49,781 nt of DNA from a virus. The notes beneath the pieces are model-generated. The model was given only the letters and a program-made list of their open reading frames with translations. It was not told where the DNA came from and ran no database searches. Of the stretch, positions 30,912 to 38,408 are shown in pieces. Both the position numbers and the translations under genes were made by a program. Numbering within the stretch: position 1 is the stretch's first letter; every line of letters begins with the position of its first letter. The DNA lies in the IMG/VR virus record IMGVR_UViG_3300027996_000051, positions 1 through 49,781 of that record. One strand, given 5' to 3'.

Positions 30912-31060
30912 GGCGAAACCTGCCTGTAGTCGATGCATAGACTAAGTGGTTTGACTGTCAGGAGAGTTACTGGCTACCTTTTAGATATTGACGTGGGGAA
31001 AGACCTGACAGGGTTCGAGATGTACCTGTATAAAAACGTGTGGACAGCTCGGAAAGACGG
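30912..31060 (+). ncRNA. Candidate structured RNA A (related to 37745-37867)
   Basis: Three blocks are shared in order with 37745-37867: GGCGAAACCTGCCTGT (14 of 16 identical), GAGAGTTACTGGCTA (with one gap), and GACAGCTCGGAAAGACGG (17 of 18). It also has its own perfect 8-bp pairing CTGTCAGG (30955-30962) with CCTGACAG (31004-31011). It lies at the beginning of the frame 30933-31298, where codon choice looks unlike the neighbouring genes (several GTG, CTG, GGG and CGG codons). Confidence 0.5.
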
Positions 31061-31298
31061 GCATTATTTTTTCAAGGAGATTACCATTTTTAATCCAGAA
31101 GATTTCAGAGCCAGAAAAGGCGACATTATAAGGCATTTTAATAAGAAAGGTGTTACTGATGAATCTATTGCAGAATATTGTAGTTTAGCAGGGATTCCAA
31201 TTACAGTAGCGTGTACTTTTATTATAGAGGAGTTTCCAGAACATGAGCAAGAATGTAGAGAAAAAATCAGAGAACTTAGACAATTCTACGGATACTAA
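30933..31298 (+). CDS. Unknown protein, start uncertain
   Basis: Up to 121 residues. No ribosome site precedes the ATG at 30933, and the first 40 or so codons overlap candidate RNA A. A good AAGGAG site (near 31075) is followed in frame only by ATT codons. The part from about residue 45 on (KDGHYFFKEITIFNPEDF and the rest) looks like a normal phage protein. I am confident a gene ends at 31298 but not where it begins. Confidence 0.5.
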   Translation: MHRLSGLTVRRVTGYLLDIDVGKDLTGFEMYLYKNVWTARKDGHYFFKEITIFNPEDFRARKGDIIRHFNKKGVTDESIAEYCSLAGIPITVACTFIIEEFPEHEQECREKIRELRQFYGY

Positions 31299-31374
31299 AC
31301 CTGTAGAGAAAACTTGTGGATTTTGTAAAGTATTTTGTGGAAATGATCATTGTATAACTAAGGAAAAGAAATGA
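31243..31374 (+). CDS. 43-residue zinc-binding protein
   Basis: N-terminal charged half, then CGFCKVFCGNDHC, a compact Cys/His cluster suited to zinc. ATG at 31243 (GAGGAG 10 bases upstream) lies in the previous gene, and ATGA overlaps the helicase start, so it is translationally linked to the helicase. Confidence 0.6.
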   Translation: MSKNVEKKSENLDNSTDTKPVEKTCGFCKVFCGNDHCITKEKK

Positions 31375-32384
31375 ATTTGAATGAAGCTAGATTGAAACAA
31401 GCAGGTGTTAGAAGCTTAGGTGATATGAAACGTCAGGGATTAGTATCTGGAAAGGTAGATCCGAAGAAAGCTGTAAAAGGTCCAAAGGATATTGATTGTC
31501 TAATTAGACCTTGGCAGCGTGGTGATATGACCGGTATTCTAGCAGGTACAGGAGTAGGTAAGACTACGTTCGTTCTAAAACTATTAAAAGCGATTCTTCA
31601 AAATAATGCAGAAGGTGTAGTTGCATTTGTTTCACTGGAACTTGTAGCGGCGGAAATTGCTGAGAAATGGTTTAAAGCTACCGAAGATTGTCCAGAACTT
31701 GCGGATAGATTATATATAGTCGAAAACTTTGACGATGATGGAAACTGTTTAGATTTAACGGTGTCCGATATTGAAATAGAGCTTACGAAAATAAAAGATG
31801 TTCTCGGCACTACCATTCATGCTTATGCTCTAGATCATCTTCATGAGATATCGATTAAAGGCGGCAGCGTAGATTATAATCCTATCGTTAGAAAAGTTAA
31901 GAATATGACCGTAGCTTTAGATAGTCATGGGTTTATCTTATCTCAGACTACTAAAGGAAAAGGTATTGGTGATATTCCAGTTCCTAAAGATGGCTGTTAT
32001 GGCTGTAGTAAATATGAGAATTTAATGACGAATATTATTACGGTATTCCAACCCTTACGACGAGTAGAGAAAGAGTGTAACTTAGCTGTTACTGGATGGC
32101 AGTATGCAAAGATCCGCTATAAGAATAAAGGTGATGAATGTAAGGAAGGAATGAATTATCTATTGAGATATGATTTTGATTCGGAAGATTTAGTTAAGCT
32201 AGATACTAACGAACTTTCTACTTTCAAGATGTACTATGATAAAGTTCTAGAGCTTAGAAAAAATGAAGAAAAGTTTAAATCGTACCAATTTTGCCTTAGT
32301 ACTACAGTAGAAGGTAAGGACGGTAAAAGAGTAGAGATTTCTGAAGTGTTTGGAGGAGGGACTCCTGATGACGATGAAATCTGA
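31371..32384 (+). CDS. DnaB-like replicative helicase (RecA fold)
   Basis: 337 residues. Walker A GTGVGKTT at 60-67 (preceded by MTGILA), motif 1a around VSLELVAAEIAEKW (88-100), Walker B YALDHLHEIS with D155, and motif H3 ILSQTTKGKG (about 189-198). There is no primase domain; that is a separate gene at 34043. The C-terminal 29 residues (from LSTTVEGKDGK to the acidic GGGTPDDDEI) recur in the protein at 32883. The GGAGGAGGG in this tail also serves as ribosome site for the HNH endonuclease that follows. Confidence 0.85.
   Translation: MNLNEARLKQAGVRSLGDMKRQGLVSGKVDPKKAVKGPKDIDCLIRPWQRGDMTGILAGTGVGKTTFVLKLLKAILQNNAEGVVAFVSLELVAAEIAEKWFKATEDCPELADRLYIVENFDDDGNCLDLTVSDIEIELTKIKDVLGTTIHAYALDHLHEISIKGGSVDYNPIVRKVKNMTVALDSHGFILSQTTKGKGIGDIPVPKDGCYGCSKYENLMTNIITVFQPLRRVEKECNLAVTGWQYAKIRYKNKGDECKEGMNYLLRYDFDSEDLVKLDTNELSTFKMYYDKVLELRKNEEKFKSYQFCLSTTVEGKDGKRVEISEVFGGGTPDDDEI
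32295..32384 (+). repeat. Helicase 3'-end coding tail, copy A
   Basis: Codes for LSTTVEGKDGKRVEISEVF plus GGGTPDDDEI and the stop. Copy B is at 33105-33197. The proteins agree at 21 of 29 aligned residues, while many third codon positions differ, so the similarity is old or was kept by protein-level selection. Confidence 0.8.
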
Positions 32385-32886
32385 GATATGGAAAGATATC
32401 CAAGGATATGAAGGATTATACCAAGTAAGTAATCTTGGGAGAGTTAAGAGAGTAGAAGGTATTCAGTGTAGAAAAGATAGGATATTGAATCCGGCTACTC
32501 ATCGACAAGGTTATAAAAGAATTCGCATATCGAAACATGATTACGGTAAAAACTTCCTAGTTCATAGATTAGTAGCGTTGGCTTTTATAGATAATCCTGA
32601 GAATAAGTCATTTGTGAATCATATTAACGGAATTAAAGATGATAATAGGGTAGAGAATTTAGAATGGTCAACTTATTCGGAAAATAACCAACATGCTTAT
32701 GACAATAACTTGAATTCTAATAAGGGTACAAAAGGGTATAGAAGATTGAATAAAAAGCTTGTGCTTGAAATAAGATCATGGTATGCTGATGGTAATGTTT
32801 CTCAGAGCTTTATAGCTAGAGAAATGGGAGTATCTTTAACTACTATTAGCAGAGTTGTTAATAGAATTACATGGAGTCACATATGA
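32368..32886 (+). CDS. NUMOD4-HNH homing endonuclease 1
   Basis: About 172 residues (ATG at 32368; another ATG two codons later is equally possible). NUMOD4 segment EIWKDIQGYEGLYQVSNLGR, then HNH core VHRLVALAFIDNPENKSFVNH with INGIKDDNRVENLEWST, and a C-terminal helix-turn-helix (IAREMGVSLTTISRVVN). It is a homolog of the gene at 43672. It starts within the helicase tail and its stop overlaps the next ATG. As a free-standing HNH endonuclease it probably cuts alleles lacking it and spreads by repair. Confidence 0.9.
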   Translation: MTMKSEIWKDIQGYEGLYQVSNLGRVKRVEGIQCRKDRILNPATHRQGYKRIRISKHDYGKNFLVHRLVALAFIDNPENKSFVNHINGIKDDNRVENLEWSTYSENNQHAYDNNLNSNKGTKGYRRLNKKLVLEIRSWYADGNVSQSFIAREMGVSLTTISRVVNRITWSHI

Positions 32887-33197
32887 TAGATATTTATCAA
32901 TTTTACGATAATGGAAAAATCATACAAGAATTAGATATGTCAGATTATCAATGCTTTGCTATCAAAGGTAGAGTGTCTATTAACGAAGCTTGTGGCGGAT
33001 GTGTAGGGTGTATGTTAGAACAAGCAATGTACGGGGGGAATTGGCATGATTTTCATAACGAAGTCGTAGACGGCAAAAATATTATAAAACTAGTATATGT
33101 TGATCTATCTACTACAATAAAAGGTAAAGACGGTAAAACGGTTGTGCTTAACGAAGTATTCGGCGGCGGAACTCCAGACAGCGATGATGAAATATGA
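32883..33197 (+). CDS. Cys-rich protein carrying a second helicase-type tail
   Basis: 104 residues from the ATG at 32883 (GGAGTCACAT upstream; ATGA overlap with the endonuclease stop). N-terminal 70 residues contain CGGCVGCMLEQAMYGGNWHDF, a compact Cys motif. The last 30 residues (LSTTIKGKDGK to GGGTPDSDDEI) repeat the helicase C-terminus. It ends in ATGA with the next gene, an undisturbed junction. It is either a partner protein sharing an interaction tail with the helicase or a fusion of an unrelated gene with a displaced helicase tail. Confidence 0.65.
   Translation: MIDIYQFYDNGKIIQELDMSDYQCFAIKGRVSINEACGGCVGCMLEQAMYGGNWHDFHNEVVDGKNIIKLVYVDLSTTIKGKDGKTVVLNEVFGGGTPDSDDEI
33105..33197 (+). 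repeat. Helicase-type 3'-end coding tail, copy B
   Basis: Second copy of 32295-32384, one codon longer (Ser before DDEI). It directly overlaps the next start codon as ATGA, suggesting that this copy, not copy A, marks the ancestral operon junction. Confidence 0.75.
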
Positions 33198-33553
33198 AAG
33201 CGAGTAAGTTAAAGCTTATAGAAAAGCAAAGTTACTGTAACGACGAAGATATTGTATATGCCTTAAAGGATATTAAAGATACTGCTGAGTCAGTTGAGAT
33301 TTTACTTGATGAGGGATTGATTGTATCTTATGATAATCGAGATGGATGGTACGATTTCGCTTTTTATGATTGGGCTTATGGTTCTGATGACGGAGATTAT
33401 TACAATTTACTATGTACAGTTTCAGGACCTTCAGACTATCTTCAAGAGTGTCGGCATACTCACTTTGCTAATGATGGGTATGTTTTTTATATGAATAAGA
33501 AAGTTATGATTGCCATGTTAGAGTTTTTAGAACAATATTATGATATGGATTAG
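33194..33553 (+). CDS. Unknown acidic protein
   Basis: 119 residues, Asp/Tyr-rich. DNRDGWYDFAFYDWAYGSDDG and HTHFANDGYVFYMNKK give aromatic clusters. ATGA overlap upstream. No family is recognised. Confidence 0.65.
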   Translation: MKASKLKLIEKQSYCNDEDIVYALKDIKDTAESVEILLDEGLIVSYDNRDGWYDFAFYDWAYGSDDGDYYNLLCTVSGPSDYLQECRHTHFANDGYVFYMNKKVMIAMLEFLEQYYDMD

Positions 33554-33560
33554 GAGATTT

Positions 33561-33800
33561 ATGAAAGCGACAATAGAATTTGATTTAGACAACGAAGATG
33601 ATCTTAGACGATATAATCTTATGAACGATGCTGAAAAAATGGTAGAACAATTGGATGATATTTGGGAGTATTGTTTTCGCCCGAATAATAAGCATGGATA
33701 TTCTGGTAAGCTTCAAGAATTAATTGACACTAATCCTGATCTATGCTACGATGTAATTGAGGAATTAATAAGTCGATACAATAGTATCATGGAGGATTAA
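33561..33800 (+). CDS. Unknown small acidic protein
   Basis: 79 residues from MKATIEFDLDNEDDLRRYNL. TTAGGAGATTT decides this start over upstream codons in frame. The first part (I-FDLDNEDD--R---) resembles a frequent small phage protein of unknown role. Confidence 0.65.
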   Translation: MKATIEFDLDNEDDLRRYNLMNDAEKMVEQLDDIWEYCFRPNNKHGYSGKLQELIDTNPDLCYDVIEELISRYNSIMED

Positions 33801-33801
33801 A

Positions 33802-34041
33802 ATGACATTAATTATGTTATGGACGACTTTAGTTTGTATAGGAGGTGAGATTAGAGGTAATGCTTTCTTCGGACCTAATATATACTCTAATGATTTATAC
33901 ACTTCAATAGAGTCTGCGGAAATTGCAGCTTATAATTGGCAAAAGCCTCAATATAACCAAGGAGAGTGTATAACTTTCATGGTCCAAAAAGAGGATGTTT
34001 ACTCTAAAAAAATAATAAAAGAGATATTAGGTTTATATTAA
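33802..34041 (+). CDS. Possible exported small protein
   Basis: 79 residues with a hydrophobic N-terminus (LIMLWTTLVCIGGEI) that may be a weak signal. The rest is polar and aromatic. ATGGAGGATTAAA precedes the ATG. Function unknown. Confidence 0.6.
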   Translation: MTLIMLWTTLVCIGGEIRGNAFFGPNIYSNDLYTSIESAEIAAYNWQKPQYNQGECITFMVQKEDVYSKKIIKEILGLY

Positions 34042-34042
34042 T

Positions 34043-34897
34043 ATGAAACTATCAATCTTTCCTAAAGCAAAAGCATTACCGTCAAAAGACGAGAAAGGTC
34101 GTGAAGCAAGATTCACTTCTAAACCGTATTTGCCAGAAGTAGTGAATTTTGCGACTCATCAGGAATTAATCGATATTATATGTGAGAAAGCTTGGAGTCC
34201 TTTTGTGTTCGAAGAATATAGATCACAGGATGGATTTTGTAGTGCCGATGTTTTGGCTTTTGATATAGATCACGGACAAACTATTGAAGAAGCCGAAGCA
34301 ATGGTACATAAGCTAGATATTGCGGCATTATGTATACCAAGTACGAGTCATTCAGATGATGACCATAGATTCCGATTGATATTCCCATTAGCCAAGACCA
34401 TAACAAAAGCTGACGTTTATAAAGCGACTTATGCTAAAATAGCGGAGTACTTTCATGTAGATCCTGCATGTAAAGATACGGCAAGATTCTTCTTTGGAGG
34501 AAAACTTGTGGACGGATTTTGGTTCGAAGGTAAACTTCTAGATCCTGTAGTCCCTGAGAGGGCTAAAAAGGCTGAAGTAAAGCGGTATGATTCTAGAGAG
34601 CCTGTGGTAGTAGGAGATTCAATTGAAGAGCTTGTAGTGGCATTATACGGTGAATCTAGAGTTAAGATTCCTGATAATATTGCTTTTTGGCTAGAAGAAT
34701 CTCCAAATGGATTAAACGGCGAATGGCATAATACTTGTAATTCGGCTATTTTTACTTTAGGATTGCAAAATGTAGATCAAGAAATTGTAGAGGAAGTTTT
34801 TAGAACAATAGCTCCTAATGATTTAGATCAACATGATGAATATTTACTTGACAGAGCGTGGCAAGATGGTTATAATGCTAGAGGAGAGGAGTTATGA
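34043..34897 (+). CDS. AEP-type DNA primase (primase-polymerase)
   Basis: 284 residues. The archaeo-eukaryotic primase motifs are visible in order: hhDhD in VLAFDIDHG (D74, D76), the Ser/His strand pair STSHSDDDHRFRLIF (about 100-114), and the third acidic segment VDPACKDTARFFF (about 139-150). The C-terminal 90 residues are a helical, acidic domain. It probably lays primers for the polymerase at 35431 and works with the helicase at 31371. The last codons contain a perfect sigma70 promoter. Confidence 0.8.
   Translation: MKLSIFPKAKALPSKDEKGREARFTSKPYLPEVVNFATHQELIDIICEKAWSPFVFEEYRSQDGFCSADVLAFDIDHGQTIEEAEAMVHKLDIAALCIPSTSHSDDDHRFRLIFPLAKTITKADVYKATYAKIAEYFHVDPACKDTARFFFGGKLVDGFWFEGKLLDPVVPERAKKAEVKRYDSREPVVVGDSIEELVVALYGESRVKIPDNIAFWLEESPNGLNGEWHNTCNSAIFTLGLQNVDQEIVEEVFRTIAPNDLDQHDEYLLDRAWQDGYNARGEEL
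34848..34876 (+). promoter_or_regulatory. Perfect sigma70 promoter inside the primase gene
   Basis: TTGACA (34848-34853), 17-bp spacer, TATAAT (34871-34876), both boxes at consensus. It lies in the last 50 bases of the primase gene and would boost 34894, 35181 and the polymerase. Confidence 0.65.
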
Positions 34898-35181
34898 GAC
34901 AAAGTAGTTCATGTTGGACTTCCGACGACCTTTTCTTCTATACGCCGCTTTATTTCGAAGTCAACGGAATTAGAGCAGAAGTCGAAGATATGGAAGATGA
35001 CTATTTAGTTGACGAGGTATCCTATTTAGGGCAAGATGATGACGAGATCGATCAGATCTTATACGATTTTATAACTGTTCCAAGATTGACTGAGAAGGAT
35101 CGACAGAAATTGATTAACTTCTATGTAATTTGTTCGATTGAGGATTATTTAGTAATAGATGTAAACGGAGAGGTGTGGTAA
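34894..35181 (+). CDS. Unknown acidic protein
   Basis: 95 residues, Asp/Tyr-rich, with an acidic middle (DMEDDYLVDEVSYLGQDDDE). AGAGGAGAGGAGTT upstream and ATGA overlap. Between primase and polymerase. No family is recognised. Confidence 0.65.
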   Translation: MRQSSSCWTSDDLFFYTPLYFEVNGIRAEVEDMEDDYLVDEVSYLGQDDDEIDQILYDFITVPRLTEKDRQKLINFYVICSIEDYLVIDVNGEVW

Positions 35182-35429
35182 TGGAAGTAATAGAGAGTAT
35201 TAAAAAAATAATACAAAATAGAAAGACTAAAAAAATAGAGGATTATTCTTATTTAAAAATATCACTATCAGCTACTAATGAAAATGGTATAATTGCTTTT
35301 CCAGAAATGGCGGCGCAAATATATAAAGGAATGGGAAGACCTTGTTTTCAATTTAATCAAATAGTGAGAGCGAAAGATTCCCAAGATCGTCATGCGAATG
35401 TTTATATTAGAATAGAGATGTTAGATTAG
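35181..35429 (+). CDS. Unknown small basic protein
   Basis: 82 residues from MEVIESIKKIIQN. TAATG overlap with the upstream stop favours this ATG over an in-frame GTG two codons before. It directly precedes the polymerase gene. Confidence 0.65.
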   Translation: MEVIESIKKIIQNRKTKKIEDYSYLKISLSATNENGIIAFPEMAAQIYKGMGRPCFQFNQIVRAKDSQDRHANVYIRIEMLD

Positions 35430-35430
35430 T

Positions 35431-37722
35431 ATGAATAAAAACTATCATATAATTTCACATGATTTACAAATGGACGCAGCTTTTAAACATATAGAAGCTT
35501 ATGATTTTCACGGATTCGATACGGAAACTACCGGATTAAATACGAGAAAAGATAAGGTCATAGGTATGTCATTTAGCGGCGAAATAGGCACAGCGTTCTA
35601 TATCGTGCGTCATACTTGGTGTGCCGAAAAAGAGGAGCTTATAAGAGGCGTTTCTGAGGATCTATTTGTAAAAGCTTTAGAGATGATCGCTGAAAAAGAT
35701 CTGCTTATGTGGAACGCTAGTTATGATTGTCGAATCGTCAAGAGTAACTTTAAGATAGATTTAAAGCCGAGTTTAGCAGCAGATGTTATGCTTATGAAAC
35801 ATACGGTTGACGAAGATGCAAACTTTGCGTTAAAAAGAACTGCGATTGAATTACAAGAGTTCCTTGGACTAAACATGGAAAGAGCTGCCAATGAAGAGCA
35901 GGTAGCTATGAAAGCTAATGTTCTTAAGAACGGTGGTCAATGGAAATTAGCGCAGAAAGATATGTATATGGCTGATTTAGACGTTATGGGACCATATGCC
36001 TGTGCCGATGCAGATTTAACACTAAGAATCGGATTCTACTATTTAGATAAGATTCGAGAAGAAGAGTTAGAAGAGTTCTTCTTTGATAAAGAGGTAATGC
36101 CACTTTATCGTGAAGTTACGATTCCTATGGAAGAACATGGATTATGTTTGAACCTTCCTCAAATTGAACAAGCGAAAATAGATATTCAAGTCGATATAGA
36201 CATCCTAGAGAATCGGGTAATGCAGGAAATTTGTGCTACTGAGGATTTCTATAATTGGGAAACTGATAAAGCTGCTAGTAAGTATCCTGCAAAAAGTACT
36301 GGTAAATTCGGTCAAGCTTTTGTAGAGTTCTATAATATAGATTTACCTAAAACCAAAGCCGGTAAATATAGTATGTCGATGGGTACTTTGATAGATTCGG
36401 ATTGTGAGAAAAAACTCGCACTACTTTTTAATTGTTTTGATAGGATCGATAAAGATGATATCCTTCAAATTCAAAAAGATTTATACTTAGCTGATGAAAA
36501 GAATGTATTTAATATAAGCTCTAAAAAGCAACTTGGAGAGGTAGTGTTCGAATATATGGGAATTAAACCTTTATCGAAAACTCCAAAAGGTGCGCCAAAG
36601 TTTGACGATGATTTTATCGAACATCTTGGAACTTTAGACTTAACTTGGACAAAAGATTTATCGAACTATAATAAGCTGATAAAGATTCGTGGGACTTATA
36701 TCGATCGATTCTTAGATAATCATGAGGATGGATATTACTATGCGAGTTTTAAACAGCATGGAACTATATCAGGAAGATATGGGTCAGATTTACAGCAGCT
36801 ACCTAGACCGAAAGAAGAGGGTGAACTTGATGAAGTTGTTTTAAAGTATAATAATATTATTCGAGGATTCTTTATTGCAGGTGAAGGTCGTATGTTTGTT
36901 GACGATGATTATGAATCTTTAGAGCCGCATGTTTTTGCTCACGTTTCTGGAGATGAAGGTCTTAAGGATATTTTCCGTAAAGGTCACGATTTCTATTCAA
37001 CGATTGCAATTGCTACTGAAAAGATGGAAGGTGTTAGTGCGGACAAAAAGGCTGAGAACTATCTTGGAAAAGTTAATAAGCAAGTTAGGCAAGCAGCTAA
37101 AGCTTACTGCTTAGGAGTTCCTTACGGAATGACAGCGTTTGCACTAGGTAAAACTCTTGGAATTTCTACAGAAGAAGCTGAGGTACTTATAGAAGGGTAT
37201 CTATCAGGATTTCCGGAGCTTAGAAAATGGATGATCGAATCTGAACATAAGGCTCATACTTTTGGCTTTATCAGATCTGAGTCAGGTAGAGTTCGTCATT
37301 TGCCAAAAGTTAAAGCGTTATATGCAAAACATGGAACGAAGCTTCTAGATTGGAAATATCGTGCGAAACTAATCAAAAAGCATACGGCAAGATTAGGTAA
37401 AGAGGAAGCGAAAAAGCAGGTAGAGTCGGCATATAAAGATTATAAGAACGGTGTAAATAATGCGAAGAATTGGCAGATACAAAGTCTTGGGGCATCTATT
37501 GTAAATCTATCGGCAATAGCTATTAATCGTGAGTTTAAGAAAAGAGGGATTAACGCTTGGGTCGCACTACAGATCCATGATCAATTAGTTATGAATGTTC
37601 CAAAAGAAAAAGCTAAAGAATGTCAGAAATTAGTTCAAGAGATTATGGAAAATAATTATAAGTTAAGTATTAAATTGAAAGCTCCTGCGGAATTGGCTCT
37701 GAATTTACTTGACGGTCATTAA
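35431..37722 (+). CDS. polA: Family A DNA polymerase with 3'-5' exonuclease
   Basis: 763 residues, no 5'-nuclease domain. Exonuclease motifs: FDTETTGLN (D30, E32), NASYDC (D99) and YACADAD (189-195). Polymerase: GTISGRYGSDLQQLPR before motif A DDYESLE (D493, E498), O-helix RQAAKAYCLGVPYG (R553, K557, Y565) and motif C LQIHDQLV (D717). The residue equal to E. coli Phe762 is Leu561, and the Glu after the catalytic Asp of motif C is Gln718. The replicative polymerase of this phage, working with the primase and helicase upstream. Confidence 0.95.
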   Translation: MNKNYHIISHDLQMDAAFKHIEAYDFHGFDTETTGLNTRKDKVIGMSFSGEIGTAFYIVRHTWCAEKEELIRGVSEDLFVKALEMIAEKDLLMWNASYDCRIVKSNFKIDLKPSLAADVMLMKHTVDEDANFALKRTAIELQEFLGLNMERAANEEQVAMKANVLKNGGQWKLAQKDMYMADLDVMGPYACADADLTLRIGFYYLDKIREEELEEFFFDKEVMPLYREVTIPMEEHGLCLNLPQIEQAKIDIQVDIDILENRVMQEICATEDFYNWETDKAASKYPAKSTGKFGQAFVEFYNIDLPKTKAGKYSMSMGTLIDSDCEKKLALLFNCFDRIDKDDILQIQKDLYLADEKNVFNISSKKQLGEVVFEYMGIKPLSKTPKGAPKFDDDFIEHLGTLDLTWTKDLSNYNKLIKIRGTYIDRFLDNHEDGYYYASFKQHGTISGRYGSDLQQLPRPKEEGELDEVVLKYNNIIRGFFIAGEGRMFVDDDYESLEPHVFAHVSGDEGLKDIFRKGHDFYSTIAIATEKMEGVSADKKAENYLGKVNKQVRQAAKAYCLGVPYGMTAFALGKTLGISTEEAEVLIEGYLSGFPELRKWMIESEHKAHTFGFIRSESGRVRHLPKVKALYAKHGTKLLDWKYRAKLIKKHTARLGKEEAKKQVESAYKDYKNGVNNAKNWQIQSLGASIVNLSAIAINREFKKRGINAWVALQIHDQLVMNVPKEKAKECQKLVQEIMENNYKLSIKLKAPAELALNLLDGH

Positions 37723-37737
37723 AATATATGATAACAT
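37709..37737 (+). promoter_or_regulatory. Promoter overlapping the polymerase stop
   Basis: TTGACG, 17-bp spacer, TAACAT, then TAATTAAGG as in the early promoters. The -35 is in the last polymerase codons. It would start candidate RNA B and gene 37892. Confidence 0.6.
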
Positions 37738-37744
37738 TAATTAA

Positions 37745-37867
37745 GGCGTAACCTGTCTGTCAACGTCGAGAGAGTTTAATGGCTAACAGAGTCGCACTCA
37801 AAAGTGGTTGAGTATAGGATGTGTACGCATTAAGAACATGACAGTCTTTGACAGCTTGGAAAGACGG
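37745..37867 (+). ncRNA. Candidate structured RNA B / leader (related to 30912-31060)
   Basis: Begins at the expected transcription start of the promoter at 37709. CTGTCAA (37757-37763) can pair with TTGACAG (37848-37854), enclosing the hairpin ACTCAA-N6-TTGAGT (37796-37813). Blocks GGCGTAACCTGTCTGT, GAGAGTTTAATGGCTA and GACAGCTTGGAAAGACGG recur in RNA A. It ends just before the AGGAGG ribosome site of 37892, so it may be a regulatory leader or a released small RNA. Confidence 0.5.
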
Positions 37868-37891
37868 CTCTAAAACTTAGGAGGTTTTACT

Positions 37892-38113
37892 ATGAAAGCA
37901 TACATCAAGTATATTATTTTTTGTCCTAATAATTATCAAGGTGGATCTGGTTCTTACTTTGAACATTCTACAATGTTGGATTTAGATCCTGACCTAGAAT
38001 TTAGAGACTTACATGAGCTTATTGATGATAAAATTAGACCAATAATGGTAGAGAATTCTCACAATTGGCAAGGTGGTTCATATTCAATAAAACATATAGA
38101 GGTTCTACTGTGA
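37892..38113 (+). CDS. Unknown small protein
   Basis: 73 residues. NNYQGGSGSYFEHS and HNWQGGSYSIKHIEV are two related NxQGGS-Y halves, suggesting an internal repeat. TTAGGAGGTTTTACT ribosome site. It is preceded by candidate RNA B, and its end overlaps the first copy of a 27-bp repeat. Confidence 0.65.
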   Translation: MKAYIKYIIFCPNNYQGGSGSYFEHSTMLDLDPDLEFRDLHELIDDKIRPIMVENSHNWQGGSYSIKHIEVLL

Positions 38114-38135
38114 TAATTGTGGAAAAGTTTTTGAC
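38109..38135 (+). repeat. 27-bp direct repeat, copy 1 (decayed start of zinc-finger gene)
   Basis: TGTGATAATTGTGGAAAAG plus TTTTTGAC matches 38404-38430 at 25 of 27 positions. Read in the same frame it codes CDNCGKVFD and then stops, so it looks like a remnant of the zinc-finger start of 38398 without its ATG. Its end forms the -35 box of the promoter at 38131. Confidence 0.7.
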
Positions 38136-38159
38136 TTTTAATTATCTATCGAATATAAT
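38131..38159 (+). promoter_or_regulatory. Sigma70 promoter
   Basis: TTGACT, 17-bp spacer, TATAAT. The transcript would begin with a 7-bp hairpin (AGGAATT 38166-38172, AATTCCT 38186-38192) right at its 5' end, which could stabilise the mRNA, followed by TTAGGAGAATAA and the ATG at 38208. Confidence 0.75.
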
Positions 38160-38207
38160 ATTTATAGGAATTGTGTGTTATTATAAATTCCTCTATTAGG
38201 AGAATAA

Positions 38208-38408
38208 ATGGAATCTTTTATTACATTTGACGAAAATGGCAGGGCTACAATATCTTTTGAACTATGGAAGGCTCTTTTAAGAAATGCTAGAACTTCTCAA
38301 AAAGGTAGGCGAGGATTGAGTTCACGGAAAATTAGAGTCCAGAAAAAGATAGTTGCTAAGGAATTAGAAATCAGTATATTAAAAGGAATGTCTAAGAATG
38401 ACTTGTGA
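38208..38408 (+). CDS. Small basic protein in a repeat-bounded cassette
   Basis: 66 residues, basic C-terminal half (SSRKIRVQKKIVAKE), probably DNA or RNA binding. The gene and its own promoter lie between two copies of a 27-bp repeat. It overlaps the zinc-finger gene by 11 bases. Confidence 0.65.
   Translation: MESFITFDENGRATISFELWKALLRNARTSQKGRRGLSSRKIRVQKKIVAKELEISILKGMSKNDL

Noticed and set aside
31004-31030. tRNA-like T arm (GGGTTCGAGA between ACAGG and CCTGT)
   Set aside because: The loop is too long and no acceptor, D or anticodon arm could be laid around it. It is kept only as part of candidate RNA A.
36929-37114. 61-residue frame inside the polymerase gene
   Set aside because: It is an out-of-frame shadow of motif A to O-helix coding sequence, without a ribosome site.
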